DNA of 64,000 bases from Pontederia crassipes (Eukaryota; Streptophyta; Magnoliopsida; Commelinales; Pontederiaceae): the NCBI GenBank assembly GCA_030549335.1, contig JAUKPH010000022.1, positions 3,596,001 through 3,660,000 on the forward strand, in the 5' to 3' direction. Under the pieces are notes generated by a model, which was not told the DNA's origin, searched no databases, and saw only the letters and a list, made by a program, of their open reading frames with translations. The translations under genes and the position numbers were made by a program. Shown piece after piece: positions 34,881 through 44,619 of this stretch. How positions within the stretch are numbered: the first letter of the stretch is position 1; each line of letters begins with the position of its first letter.

Positions 34881-35015
34881 CCGAATAAATTTGAGTCCTC
34901 TGTAAACATGGAGAAAGAACAAGTTTTCCCTGCTTGGCCCAAGCCATAAGAGAAAATAGAAAAAAAAAACACAAAACGTCATTGCAACTAAAACGCAATC
35001 CATAACAAGGAAGAA

Positions 35016-35575
35016 TCATGGTACCTTCGATGAGTTGGGCTCTCCAGAAGTGCACTGCACTCCACCCAAAATGGGGACTTTCCTAACTGGAGCATCACCG
35101 AACACATCCGAGTACGATGTCAATGGCGGCAGCTTGAACCCGCCACCACCGACTTCTACACCTACACCAGAGACCCCAGAAGGCGTGGCAGCTACCAATT
35201 GCTTCCTCTTCGTGGCGTACGCTGGCACCACTTGCACGCCGCCGACGGGGCCTTCCTCCAGCACGACCTTTACTTCTGGGCCTTCCTGCTCCTTCTAGAC
35301 CTCGACCTCTTCCTTCACGTGGAAATTGATCAAACCCCACTGTTCCAGGCAGGTGACGAGCTTGCGGAGGCGGCCAATGTCACCGACGGGACACCTGCCA
35401 ATGTCAGAGAAGGCTAGGTGGCGGAAGGGGTCCTCTCGGTACTTGGTGATGATGAAGTTGCGGTACTCCTTGTATATCCTAGGGTTCCGTCTTGCTGACG
35501 CCCCTTCGAAGAACTCCGGCAGCGCCTTTCGTTCTGTCTCATGGATCTCATCCCACTAGAACCAACTTGAGAAAA
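35016..35575 (-). pseudogene. Captured SWI3A-type SWIRM-domain fragment
   Basis: SWI3 proteins are core subunits of SWI/SNF chromatin-remodelling complexes. On the minus strand from about 35575: SWF, a TAG stop, then WDEIHETERKALPEFFEG, PRIYKEYRNFIITKYREDPF, GDIGRLRKLVTCLEQWGLIN and F, the SWIRM domain almost complete. A second stop follows at HVKEEVEV. The frame then continues KVVLEEGPVGGVQVVPAYAT and GGGGFKLPPLTSYSDVFGDA to about 35016; the LPPLTSYSDVF motif is characteristic of SWI3A. The ZZ, SANT and leucine-zipper parts are absent. It points opposite to the phospholipase D piece, so the two were captured separately. I assign SWI3A rather than SWI3B-D from the YKEYRxFII and LTSYSDVF wording. 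Confidence 0.85.
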
Positions 35576-35885
35576 ATCAAGCGACGCCCGCTGGAGGAGA
35601 AGGTGGACTGGCGGGGGGAGGACGGCAAGCACTCGCGTGCGGGGGGAGGACGCTGGTGCGTCCGCCGCCGGAGGAGAAGGTGGACTGGCGCGCATGTGAC
35701 GAGGGGGGTTGTGGGGGGTGTTGTTCGGCGGCAGCGGGACACCAGGATCCTGGGGCGGGGGGGGGGGGGCAGCCCGGGGGGACGGTGGTGCGTCTGCCAC
35801 CGATGGAGGAGAAGGGGGAGCACGCGGCACGGGAGGGGTGTTTGGGGGGACATGGCCACGACAAAAGCCAGGGCTAGCAGCCAAA
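35576..35885 (+). other. GC-rich, G-run tract next to the SWI3A fragment
   Basis: The plus strand is dominated by GGGG runs, including 13 consecutive G at 35757-35769 and runs at 35703, 35712 and 35776. CTGGAGGAGAAGGTGGACTG (35590) recurs as CGGAGGAGAAGGTGGACTGG (35668), showing a local duplication. On the minus strand it would encode Pro/Ala-rich peptides; it could be the Pro-rich N-terminal exon of the captured SWI3A gene, but the many overlapping open frames are compositional and I call none. From 35886 to 36480 the sequence is AT-rich and unassigned, with a short TAATGTGTAATGTGTAATG tandem at 36335. Confidence 0.55.
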
Positions 35886-36479
35886 GACGGATTGAGAGGA
35901 GGAGGATGAAGAACCTTAGGGTTTTTCTATTTAATTTTATAACATGTTTTTTTAACGATTTTTTTCCTACTATTGAATTTTATAACATGTAATTAAGTTA
36001 ACATATAAATATATAAACTAATTTATTTTTTTAAAATTGGTGTTTCCTGAAAAATTAATGGAGGGAAATATTTAGTTCCGCAAAATAAAATATTAATTGT
36101 ACGTCTACTTCATCTTAATTTATAAATAATTAATGAAGATAAAATTTAATTGTCATTAATAATCACTTTTAACAACTGAAATTTATTTTTTTGTGACGAG
36201 CAATTTTCTCTTTCGCTAATAATATGTTTAATAATGTCCATATTTTTTTCTCCCATGCCGCCACGCGTCCATCGCCGCCGCCTGATTTGAACGTGTACAT
36301 GAACTTGATGAATTTGTAACTTGATGTATAATGTGTAATGTGTAATGTGTAATTTGATGAAGTTGATTAGAACGTGTACATGATTGAGTATCATAGTTAA
36401 ACTTGTGTAAAGAAATGTGAAATGTAAATGAAATTGTACAAAGCATGCTATTTTCGTTAGATGAAGATGTCGTAGTTCG

Positions 36480-36867
36480 CGTCTCCTTAGCGTCACATTA
36501 GCGTCGCAAATTTAGCACCTCATTAACCTCCACTTAGCGTCACACAATTGGTCGCCATTTAGCGTCGCGCTGGAATCTACGTAGCGCCACAACCAATGAC
36601 GCTGATAAACTTAAGCATTGTTTTAGCGCCATTCTAGCATCATATTAGCGTTATGTTAGCGTCACCCAGCGTCGCCTTTTCGTCGCACACTCCAGCGCCA
36701 TGTTAGCACCGAACTAGTAAGGGTGATGCAAATAGCGTCGGACCTTTGGTGTCGCCATGGCTGGGCACGTAGGCGACGCTAATTCATCGCTACATTGTTC
36801 AGCGATAAATTAGCAACGCATTAGAGTCAATATACGTGTATCGCTAATTGATTATTTTCTTGTAGTG
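36480..36867 (-). repeat. Right subterminal repeats and terminal inverted repeat of the CACTA element
   Basis: Repeated TTAGCGTCGC, TTAGCGTCAC and AGCGTCGCC motifs lead to the terminus ATTTTCTTGTAGTG. Read from the right end this is CACTACAAGAAAATAATCAA, followed by TTAGCGAT, paralleling the left end. Confidence 0.85.
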
Positions 36868-36985
36868 TAAGTTATAGATACTTATTATAACCTTTCGGTA
36901 TCCTAAAAGGTGATAGATCTTTAGAACTTTAACTCTACACCAAACCGTACTTGAACCATTATAATAAAAGATAAAGCTCTTGGGG
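36868..36985. repeat. 148-bp tandem array, last partial unit
   Basis: TAAGTTATAGATACTTATTA continues the unit interrupted at 30705, then runs through TAGAACTTTAACTC to AAGCTCTTGGGGACCG, where the array ends. Confidence 0.85.
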
Positions 36986-37214
36986 ACCGTTACATTTCAT
37001 AATATCCAACACTTCAAACATTCATGGCAGCAATCATTTCAGCATGCTAATATCAATTTAAGTATCAAAATCTATCAACTTGTCATGCATATCAACATAA
37101 CTATCCAAGGCATTAAACTACCCACTCACTAGCATGATTCTAAGCTTACAAAGTCCTTAATAACATGCCTAAACACGCTGAAGTAGCCATATAACTCATA
37201 TTCCGTTGACATAC
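36986..37214 (-). mobile_element. Left part of a chromovirus-type gypsy LTR (tentative)
   Basis: TTACATTTCATAATATCC and a run of CAT-rich sequence up to GACATAC resemble the U3 end of Tekay/Del-type LTRs. The same unit appears to resume at 39942 (CATACCTTGTAGCC), since a solo LTR with a CATAC duplication separates them. The identification is by style only. Confidence 0.4.
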
Positions 37215-39118
37215 TGATAGTGGTAATGAGGGGTGTAATGATAACTTGCTGATTTTGGGGTCAAATTTCAGATTTTTCAATTTTTGTTCTAATTCCCTAA
37301 TTCATTCTCTACTACAAGTATACAGGTTATTGTAGTATACCCAAATGTCGTATCCATAGTGATTTGAAGCCAAAGACTCCCTAAAATAATCTAGACTAGC
37401 CATAACTAAAGTGGCAAAGACAGGAAATTGAAGGGAAGTAAAAACAAAATTTTAAGGAAATGTAAAATGATAACTGTTTTGGACTTTTGGAAATTTATCA
37501 AAACTGAACTATAAATGCTAAACTAAGGGCTAAAAGTGATTATCAATCATCTCCTAGGGGTTGGGGTTCATCTAAATCAATTATGGATGGAATGGAACAA
37601 GTTATCAATTAAAATTCAAATCTGATTCAACCTGAAAAATTACTACTTTCACAACTCATTTAATCCAGAACTAATCAATATATTTATCATATACATATTA
37701 GCCAGGTTGAATTGGATAAGTATCCCCACTGAATGTTAAGTTACCACTAACAAATTCACAAGCCCCTCACTGATTTTGCCTATTCTTTTCAGATTTTGGC
37801 AATTTCAGTTTGGCATTTCAACTTAACTCACATTCATGCATCAACAAATCAGAAAAGTAATGAGTCCAATCCTAATACTAATGCTTCTTGGTTTATGTCT
37901 AAACAACAAGAGGATGTTAAATTAGCCTCTCAGCTGCAAATTGAAATGAAATCCACATTAGTACTAGTCAATTGGATAAAATCAGCACATATTGCACAAT
38001 TGAATTCAGCACATCTCACTCAATGGAATTTAGCACCTGCCATAGCTCCTTGGTCCATATCTGAACAACAAGGTAGCCCTAAGTTCACTTCTCAGTGGAT
38101 GATATAATCAGGGGTGTACAACAGCAAGGCAGAATCCATGGGTTCAGGAAATCAGAATTTACAAATCAGAAATCAGCAGTGACAAGTTGAAATGTTTGTA
38201 ATAATTCATGGATTGAAACCTTAGAAACTTCATTGTCTCTTGATTCATTTCTGAACAAGAATGGAACCATAAGCAACCTCTCAGTTATTAATTCAATTAG
38301 GATTCCATAATGATGAAAACAGATTTCAATAATTCAGGAATAAAAAATCAGAAAAATCAGAATTCAGAAATCAGGAAAATCAGATTCTAATTGGAATTGA
38401 ATCTAGAAACTTGGCATTGGTTCTTGATTCATTTATGAACAAAGAGTAGATCAAAGGACAACCTCTCAGTTGTAAATACAAGTAGGATCTTGCAATGACA
38501 AGAACAGATTCATATGAGTTCAGAAATCATAATTGTAAAACCAGAATCAGATTTCAGTGCAGGAAATCAGATTTGTCCATATCCCATCCATAACTAATTA
38601 GACTACTACCCTATCCTAGGAGAAATGGAGTTTATCTCCTCATAATTACAAAGTTTGAAACAAAATAGAAGGGATAACAGATACAAAACATCCTGAATGA
38701 ACTCTGTCGATAGGAAGATGAATGTTGCAGCCCTTCAGCTCCAAACCCTTCCTTCCTTCTTGCTCCCAAAACCTGCAATGGCCAGCCCCCTCATCTTCCC
38801 TTAGCTTCTAAGCTTTTATATGGCCTTTAATTACCCTTAGATCAGCATCAGAATGTTCCTTTGATGTAAGCCACCTGTTCTGGTCCTGAAATTCCAGCTG
38901 CTGCAGCAGCTTTTGGACAGCAAAAGCAAGTGGTCCCCTCTACTTTTTCCTCTTTGTGCAGTCTTGTTATACCTGCTAGAAAATCCAAAACAGCCAGCAT
39001 CAAAAGTCCTCAAATAATATTTAAACAAATAAGGATTAGGACAGCAAGAATTTTCAGCTCAAACATCAAATGAGATTTGGTGTTGTGCAGAAATGAAAAC
39101 CTTAATTAAAATTGATAA

Positions 39119-39655
39119 CTTCTAAAACTCGGAATGATAACTTTGCATATTTCATGAAAATTATCCAAATATGGGTGGTTCAAAGCATTGAAGGCATCAA
39201 AGGGATTAGGATGGCAAGTGAATGAGGTCAAAAATCAAATGTGGATAAGATTTCATAGGAATGATAACTTTGGTGCCAAAAATGATAACTTGATGTCATA
39301 AAAATGATAACTTGTCATAACTTTTGTTATGGTTATTCAAATGTGATCAAGTCAGAGCAGCAAGGAGTTAGGATAATAATATAATGATTGCCTAATGCTT
39401 TTATGCAGAATCGATAACCTTGCATATCAAAATGACTGTTTTGTCCTAAAATGATAACTTGACACTAAAAAATGATAACTTGATAAATGGAATGATAACT
39501 TTGCACAAGTTAAAATATGATCATCCAAATATGATTAATTCATGATGGCATGGGATTTAGGGCAAGAAAATCACTAGAAATCAGCTCAAATGGAAAAATG
39601 ATAACTTTGCACATTGAAATGATAACTTGCCCAAAAAATGATAACTTGGCATAGA
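39119..39655. repeat. Cluster of ATGATAACTTG motifs in the Athila LTR
   Basis: At least ten copies of RATGATAACTT with varying next bases (TGC, GAT, GTC, GAC, GGC) lie in about 540 bp. Equivalent clusters occur in the other Athila LTRs at about 43880-44420, 45857-46395, 57337-57880 and 59318-59860. In the sense of the element the motif reads CAAGTTATCAT. Function unknown. Confidence 0.8.
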
Positions 39656-39688
39656 ATTGTTATTTTTATGGATTTTAGCATTTCAGAA

Positions 39689-39762
39689 GAGCGGAATGGC
39701 GTCGTATGATCTATGTAGCCGACCTCACCTAGTGGGATAAGGCTTTGTTGTTATTGTTGTTG
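39689..39762 (+). mobile_element. 5'-truncated SINE (Au-like 3' end) with 15-bp target duplication
   Basis: The 74-bp insert reads GAGCGGAATGGCG, then GTAGCCGACCTCACC, TAGTGGGATAAGGCTTTG and a TTG-repeat tail. The CACCTAGTGGGATAAGGCTT block with a TTG tail is the 3' end of the widespread plant Au SINE. It is flanked by TTTAGCATTTCAGAA on both sides (39674-39688 and 39763-39777), and all other Athila LTR copies in the window lack the insert. Confidence 0.9.
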
Positions 39763-39941
39763 TTTAGCATTTCAGAACCTCTATGCACATGGAATTAAGT
39801 ATAAAATGAGAAAGATCAGCTAGTTATCACAATCCATGCATTCCAAGCATATTTGGCCAAAAGTTAGGCAAAATAAGGGCTCGATATGGGTGAAATGAAT
39901 CTAAAATGGGATAAAAATCTATTGTGATCAGCTAGTGATCA

Positions 39942-40640
39942 CATACCTTGTAGCCTAAGTTTTTCTTGTTTTCTTAGGCATAAAAATCTAAAATGGGATA
40001 AAAATCTATTATGATATGCGCTAGTCCTTCCTTCTCCTTCCTCCTTGGCCTCCTTCACGATCAGCACCTAAGGGTTCTTCTCCAAAAGCTTTTGGACAAG
40101 CCCAAGCAATTGAGCACATAGAAAGAAAATGGTGGAAAGAAGAAAATGAGAAGATGAAAGGAAATGGTGCAAATGAGAGGTGTGGGGTTTATAAAGGAGA
40201 TGGAGAATGGGTTTTTGTGCCTCCTCAACCCCCAAGAGTCATGAACATGAAGGTTGCACACAGTTCCAAAGGTTGTGTGAGGAAGGAGGTGTCAAAATTT
40301 TATTTGGCTTCATATTTAGAAATCTAGCGACGGCGAACCGGGCGCCTGAAAGTGTGAGATGGTGCATTTAATGTCTTAAATTTTAATTTATTTTGGATAT
40401 TCTTGGATGCTACATTATAGTATCCATAGAAAAAAGATTCGTCCTTGAATCTTGCATGAAGTAAGGCTTACCGAATAGGTGTGTGAATTCCTTTTGCATC
40501 TCCGACTTGAGTTCCCAAGTAGCCTCCTTCCCGTGGTGGAACTTCCACGCGACCTTGACCAACCGTACATCACGATCCTTTCGGCGATGCACCTTGTGCT
40601 CCAAAATTAATATGAATTTTAGGGTAACTTTCAATTACCG
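39942..40640 (-). mobile_element. Fragment of a chromovirus (Tekay-like) gypsy element, 3' end
   Basis: Holds LTR-like and 3' UTR-like sequence followed on the minus strand by the end of pol with its chromodomain (see next feature). Truncated on the right before the Athila LTR fragment at 40796. The 155 bp between (40641-40795) are AT-rich and unassigned. Confidence 0.55.
40410..40634 (-). pseudogene. Chromodomain at the C-terminus of a gypsy integrase
   Basis: The minus-strand peptide contains ILEHKVHRRKDRDVRLVKVA, then WKFHHGKEATWELKSEMQKE and FTHLFG. This is the closing chromodomain of Tekay/Del-type chromovirus integrases, recognisable by the RLVKVxW, EATWE and PHLF-like blocks; such domains steer integration to heterochromatin. 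Only this last part is present; the integrase core is missing. Confidence 0.75.
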
Positions 40641-40795
40641 AAAGACTAACTTGGAAAATTCAACGTAATTTATCTACTTTGGTTTTTATTGTACCACTAG
40701 AAAACTATTTAACAAAAAATTGACATAAAACATAGATAAAATTACTTAGTGACCCTATAGTTCCTACAAAATATTATATGAAGCTAGCTAAGGCT

Positions 40796-41127
40796 ATAGT
40801 GATATTAAGGAGTAGATTTTTCAATTTTTGATTTAACTCCTTAACTCACTCTCTACTACAGTGCACAGATAAATTGTAGTAATCCTAAATGTCGTATCCA
40901 CAGTAATTTGAAGCCAAAGACTCCCTAAAAAATTCTAGACTAGCCCTAACTAAAGTGGCAAAAACAGGAAATTGAAGGGAAGTAAAAACATATTTTTAAG
41001 GAAATGCAAAATGATAATTGCTTTTGGACTTTTGGAAATTTATCAAAACTGAATTATAAATGCTAAACTAAGGGCTAAAAGGATTTATCTACCAATGAGG
41101 AAGGTTCTCCTAGGAGTTAGGGTTCAT
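40796..41127 (-). mobile_element. Athila LTR fragment (element C)
   Basis: Starts TATAGTGATATTAAGG, a decayed form of the TGATAGTGATATTGAGG end seen at 41128, and follows the LTR for 332 bp to GTTAGGGTTCAT, where element B begins. The continuation of this LTR is not in the window, as expected if B inserted here and its other end lies to the right. Confidence 0.75.
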
Positions 41128-42004
41128 TGATAGTGATATTGAGGGGTGTAGTGATAACTTGCTGAATTTGGGGTCAAAATTTAGATTTTTCAATTTTTGT
41201 TTTAACTCCCTAATTCACTCTCTACTGCAAGTATACAGGTCAATTGTAGTTTACCCAAATGTCGTATCCTCAATGATTTGAAGCCAAAGACTCCCTAAAA
41301 ACAATTTAGACAAGCCCTACTTGAAGTGGCAAAAATAGATTTTTAAAGAGATTGAAAAACAGATTTTTAAAAGTAATCAAAAGATGTATGTTTTTAGATT
41401 TTTGGATAGGTATCAAAACTGAATTATAAATGCTAAAATAGAGGCTCAAAGGGTTTAACTATCAATGAGGAAGGTTCTCTTAGGAATTGGGGTTCATCTA
41501 ACTTAATTATGGATGGAATGGAACAAGTTATCAATTTTTAGTCAAATCTAATTCAATCTTATGTATGACTGCTCTCACAGCTCAATTAGTCCAGAACTAA
41601 TTAATATATTGTCATATAATTATTAGCCAGGTTGAATTAGAAGAGGATTCCCACTAAAAATCAAGTTATCATTAAGCTCAATCTCAAGTTCTTTGCTGAT
41701 TTTTGACAATTTAATGAAATCTGAAATGATAACTTCTAAATGCAGTCACAAAATAAGGACTTTTAATAATCACTTCAATTAGCTAAGTAGGGATAAAATC
41801 AATACAACAATAGTGCTGGTGCTCCTTGGTTTATCTCTAAACTACGAGAGGACTTTTAATCAGCCTCTCAGCAGCAAATGAAATTGAAATCCACACTAAC
41901 ACTTATTGATTGGAAACAATATGCAGATAATCACAAGTTGGGAATTCAGGAATTGTCATTGCTCCTTGGTTCACCTCTAAATCTCAAGGAAGGCCATAAG
42001 ACTA
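41128..42004 (-). mobile_element. 3' LTR of Athila element B, left part
   Basis: TGATAGTGATATTGAGGGG marks the LTR end. The 877 bp stop at AAGGCCATAAGACTA, where the solo LTR of element A begins at 42005; the LTR resumes at 44620 with GACCACCTCTCAGTGG, just as the intact A LTR reads AAGGCCTTAAAACCATCTCT at the same place (42846). Confidence 0.85.
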
Positions 42005-44619
42005 TGATAGTGAAATTGAGGGGTTGAGTGATAACTTGCAGATTTTTGGGTTAAAAGTCAATTTTTGTTTCAACTTCCTAACTCACTCTCTACTGCAGTG
42101 CACAGGTCAATTGTAGTAACCCTAAATGTCGTATACACAGTGATTTGAAGTCCTAGACTACCTAAAAACAATTTAGATTAATCCTATTTAAAGTGGCAAA
42201 AACACATTTTTAAAGGAAGTGAAAACATATTTTTTTTTCTTTTAGGAATGCAGAATGATAACTTGTTGTAGATTTCTGAAAAGTTAATTAAACTGAATTG
42301 TAATTGCTAATCTAGAGTCTAAAGGTGTTTATCTATCAACGAGGAAGGTCCTCCTAGGAGTTAGGGTTCATCTAATTTAATTATGGATGGAAATGGACAA
42401 GTTATCATTTTTTAGTCAAATCCAATTCAACCTTTAATATGGCTATTTTCACAGTTCAATTAGACCAGAACTAAACAATATATTATCATATAATTGTTAG
42501 CCAAGTTGAATTAGAAGAGGATCCCCACAGAAAATCAAGTTCAATCCAAGTCACCTTGCTGATTTTTTTGGCAATTCAATAAAATCTGAAATGATAACTT
42601 CTAAATTACACTTTGAAAATAAAAGGAATGCTTTAATCAACTAAATAGGGATGAAATCAATCCAATATTAATGCTAGTGTTCTTTGGTTTATCTCTAAAC
42701 TACAAGAGGACTTTGATTCAACCTCTCAGCTGCAATTAAAAATGAAGTCCACACTTAACAATAGATAATTGGAACCAATATGCATAGAATCTCAAGTTTG
42801 GGAAATCAAAAATTGTCATTGCTCCTTGGCTCATCTCTGAATCTCAAGGAAGGCCTTAAAACCATCTCTCAACGGTGGATTAAAGTGGGGCTTAACAAAG
42901 GCAATCAGATTTCAAGAATTTCAGGAAACCAGAAATCAACAACTCATAAAAATAAAAAAAAAACTAATGGTAAGTACAGAATTGAATCATAAGATTGTCA
43001 AAGTTTCTTAATTCAATTCTGAACAAGATTGGGATATATGACAACCTCTCAATTGCTCAATTAATTCAGTCCCCAATGACAATCAGATTTAGACAACTCA
43101 GAAAATCAGAAATTAGAAAGTTCAGAAATCAGGAAAGCAGAAATTAGATTTTCAATCAAAATAGAATCCAGAAACTTGGCATGGATTCTTTACTCATTTC
43201 TAAACAAAGATTAGACCAAATGACAACTTCTCAGTTGTAAATACAAGTAGGGTCTTCCAACGACAAGAACAAATTCAGATTAATACATATTTCAGAATTA
43301 ATTCAGAACTTGATTCAAATGAGGAAATAAGTTTCGTCCCTAATCCATCCACAACATATATTAGACTACTACCCTATCCTAGGAGGCATGGGATTTAGCT
43401 CCTCATGTTTGCAAAATCAGATAAAAGATAAAGTGAAGAACAGGAGGAATTCATCTTGTCCTAGGAGCTGTCGATAGAAATCCCTAAGAACTTCAGCTCC
43501 AGCTCCAAACCCTTGCTGCCTTCTCCCCCTCCTGCAATGGCCGGCCTCCTCTCATTTCCAAGGTTTCTTTAGCTTATATATGGCCTCTCATCACCCTTAG
43601 ATCAACATCCAAATGTTCCATAACCCTGATATAAGACACCTGTCCAAATGACCTTAAAAATTCCAGCTGTTGTAGCTTCTTGGACCACCAAATTAGTGGT
43701 CCCCCTACTTTTTTTACTTTTTTGCAACCTTTTTTTCCCTGTTAGAAGAGATAGAACACCAAGCATCAAAGTCCTCAAATAGGAAATGAACAAATAAGGA
43801 TAAAGGAAACCACTGTGATCAGCTCAAACATCAAGTATGATTAAGTGTTGTGCAGAATTGCAAATCAAGGTAAAAAATGATAACTTATCAATGCCCGGAA
43901 TGATAACTTTGCATAAATCTTGAAAAATGATCAAATATGGATGGTTCAGAACATTGAAGGCATCAAATGGATTAGGGTGGCAAGTGAGTGAAGTCAGAAA
44001 TCAAATATGAATAAGATTTTATCGGAATGATAACTTGGGTGCCAAAACGATAACTTGATTGCCTTAAAAACGATAACTTGTCATAACTTTGGTTGTGGTT
44101 ATCCAAATATGATCAAATTTGAACAGCAATGAGTTAAGACAATAATATAATGGTTGCTTAATGCCTTTGTGCAGATTTGATAGTTTTGCATATCAAAATG
44201 ATAGATTTGCCCTTTAATGATAACTTGGCATTGGAAAAATGATAACTTGTTCGAATGGACTTAAAATTTTGCACAAGTTGAGATATGATCATCCAAATAT
44301 GATTCATTCATGATAATAATGGATTTAGGGTTAGAAAATCATTAAAAATCAGTTCACTCAAAATAATGATAACTTGACATATAGGAGTGATAACTTGTCC
44401 TAAAAATGATAACTTGGCATAGAATTGAAATATTTATGGATTTTAGCATTTCAGAACCTCTATGCACATGAAATTAAGTATAAAATGAGAAAGATCAACT
44501 AGTTATCACAATCCATACATTCCAAACATAATTGGCCAAAAGTTGGGCAATTAAGGGGCTCGATATGGGTGAAATGCATCCAAAAGGGATAAAAACCTAT
44601 ATTGATCAGCTAGTGATCA
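42005..44619 (-). mobile_element. Solo LTR of Athila element A, inserted in the LTR of B
   Basis: 2615 bp from TGATAGTGAAATTGAGG to CTAGTGATCA, flanked by GACTA (42000-42004) and GACCA (44620-44624), a target duplication with one changed base. It matches the 5' LTR of A at 55452-58080. Similarity is moderate up to about 42,990 (a difference every 25-30 bp, plus three indels of 10-14 bp) and nearly perfect afterwards, indicating a chimeric solo LTR. Confidence 0.9.

Larger units (their letters stand above)
30706..36867. mobile_element. CACTA (En/Spm-type) transposon with captured gene fragments
   Basis: 6162 bp bounded by CACTGTAAGAAAACTATCAA (left) and, read inward on the other strand, CACTACAAGAAAATAATCAA (right, ending at 36867). 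The flanking 3-bp target duplication is TAA (30703-30705 and 36868-36870), and the 148-bp array continues in phase across it. Subterminal regions (30706-31130 and 36480-36867) are full of TAGCGTCGC and GCGACGCTA motifs in both orientations, typical transposase-binding repeats of CACTA elements. Inside are a second CACTA-like end, a decayed transposase of TNPA/Ptta type, and host-gene pieces. No TNP2-type (DDE) transposase is recognisable, so the element is non-autonomous. Confidence 0.92.
37215..39941 (-). mobile_element. Athila-type solo LTR with perfect 5-bp target duplication
   Basis: 2727 bp from TGATAGTGG to CTAGTGATCA, matching both ends of the Athila LTRs further right. CATAC occurs immediately before (37210-37214) and after (39942-39946). 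No internal element sequence is attached, so it is a solo LTR left by recombination between two LTRs. A small SINE insertion (39689-39762) adds 89 bp including its duplication. Short open frames inside are not conserved and not called. Confidence 0.95.

Noticed and set aside
35414..35992. Pro/Ala- and Gly/Arg-rich frames on both strands
   Set aside because: All derive from the G-run tract. Only the SWIRM frame has real similarity.
36228..36496. Minus-strand frames of 72 and 116 codons
   Set aside because: Built from the TAATGTGTAATG tandem and AT-rich DNA; no domain.
43602..43793. 63-residue frame identical in two places (also 57063-57254) as a conserved gene
   Set aside because: Both lie in LTR DNA of the duplicated block; identity reflects the recent duplication.
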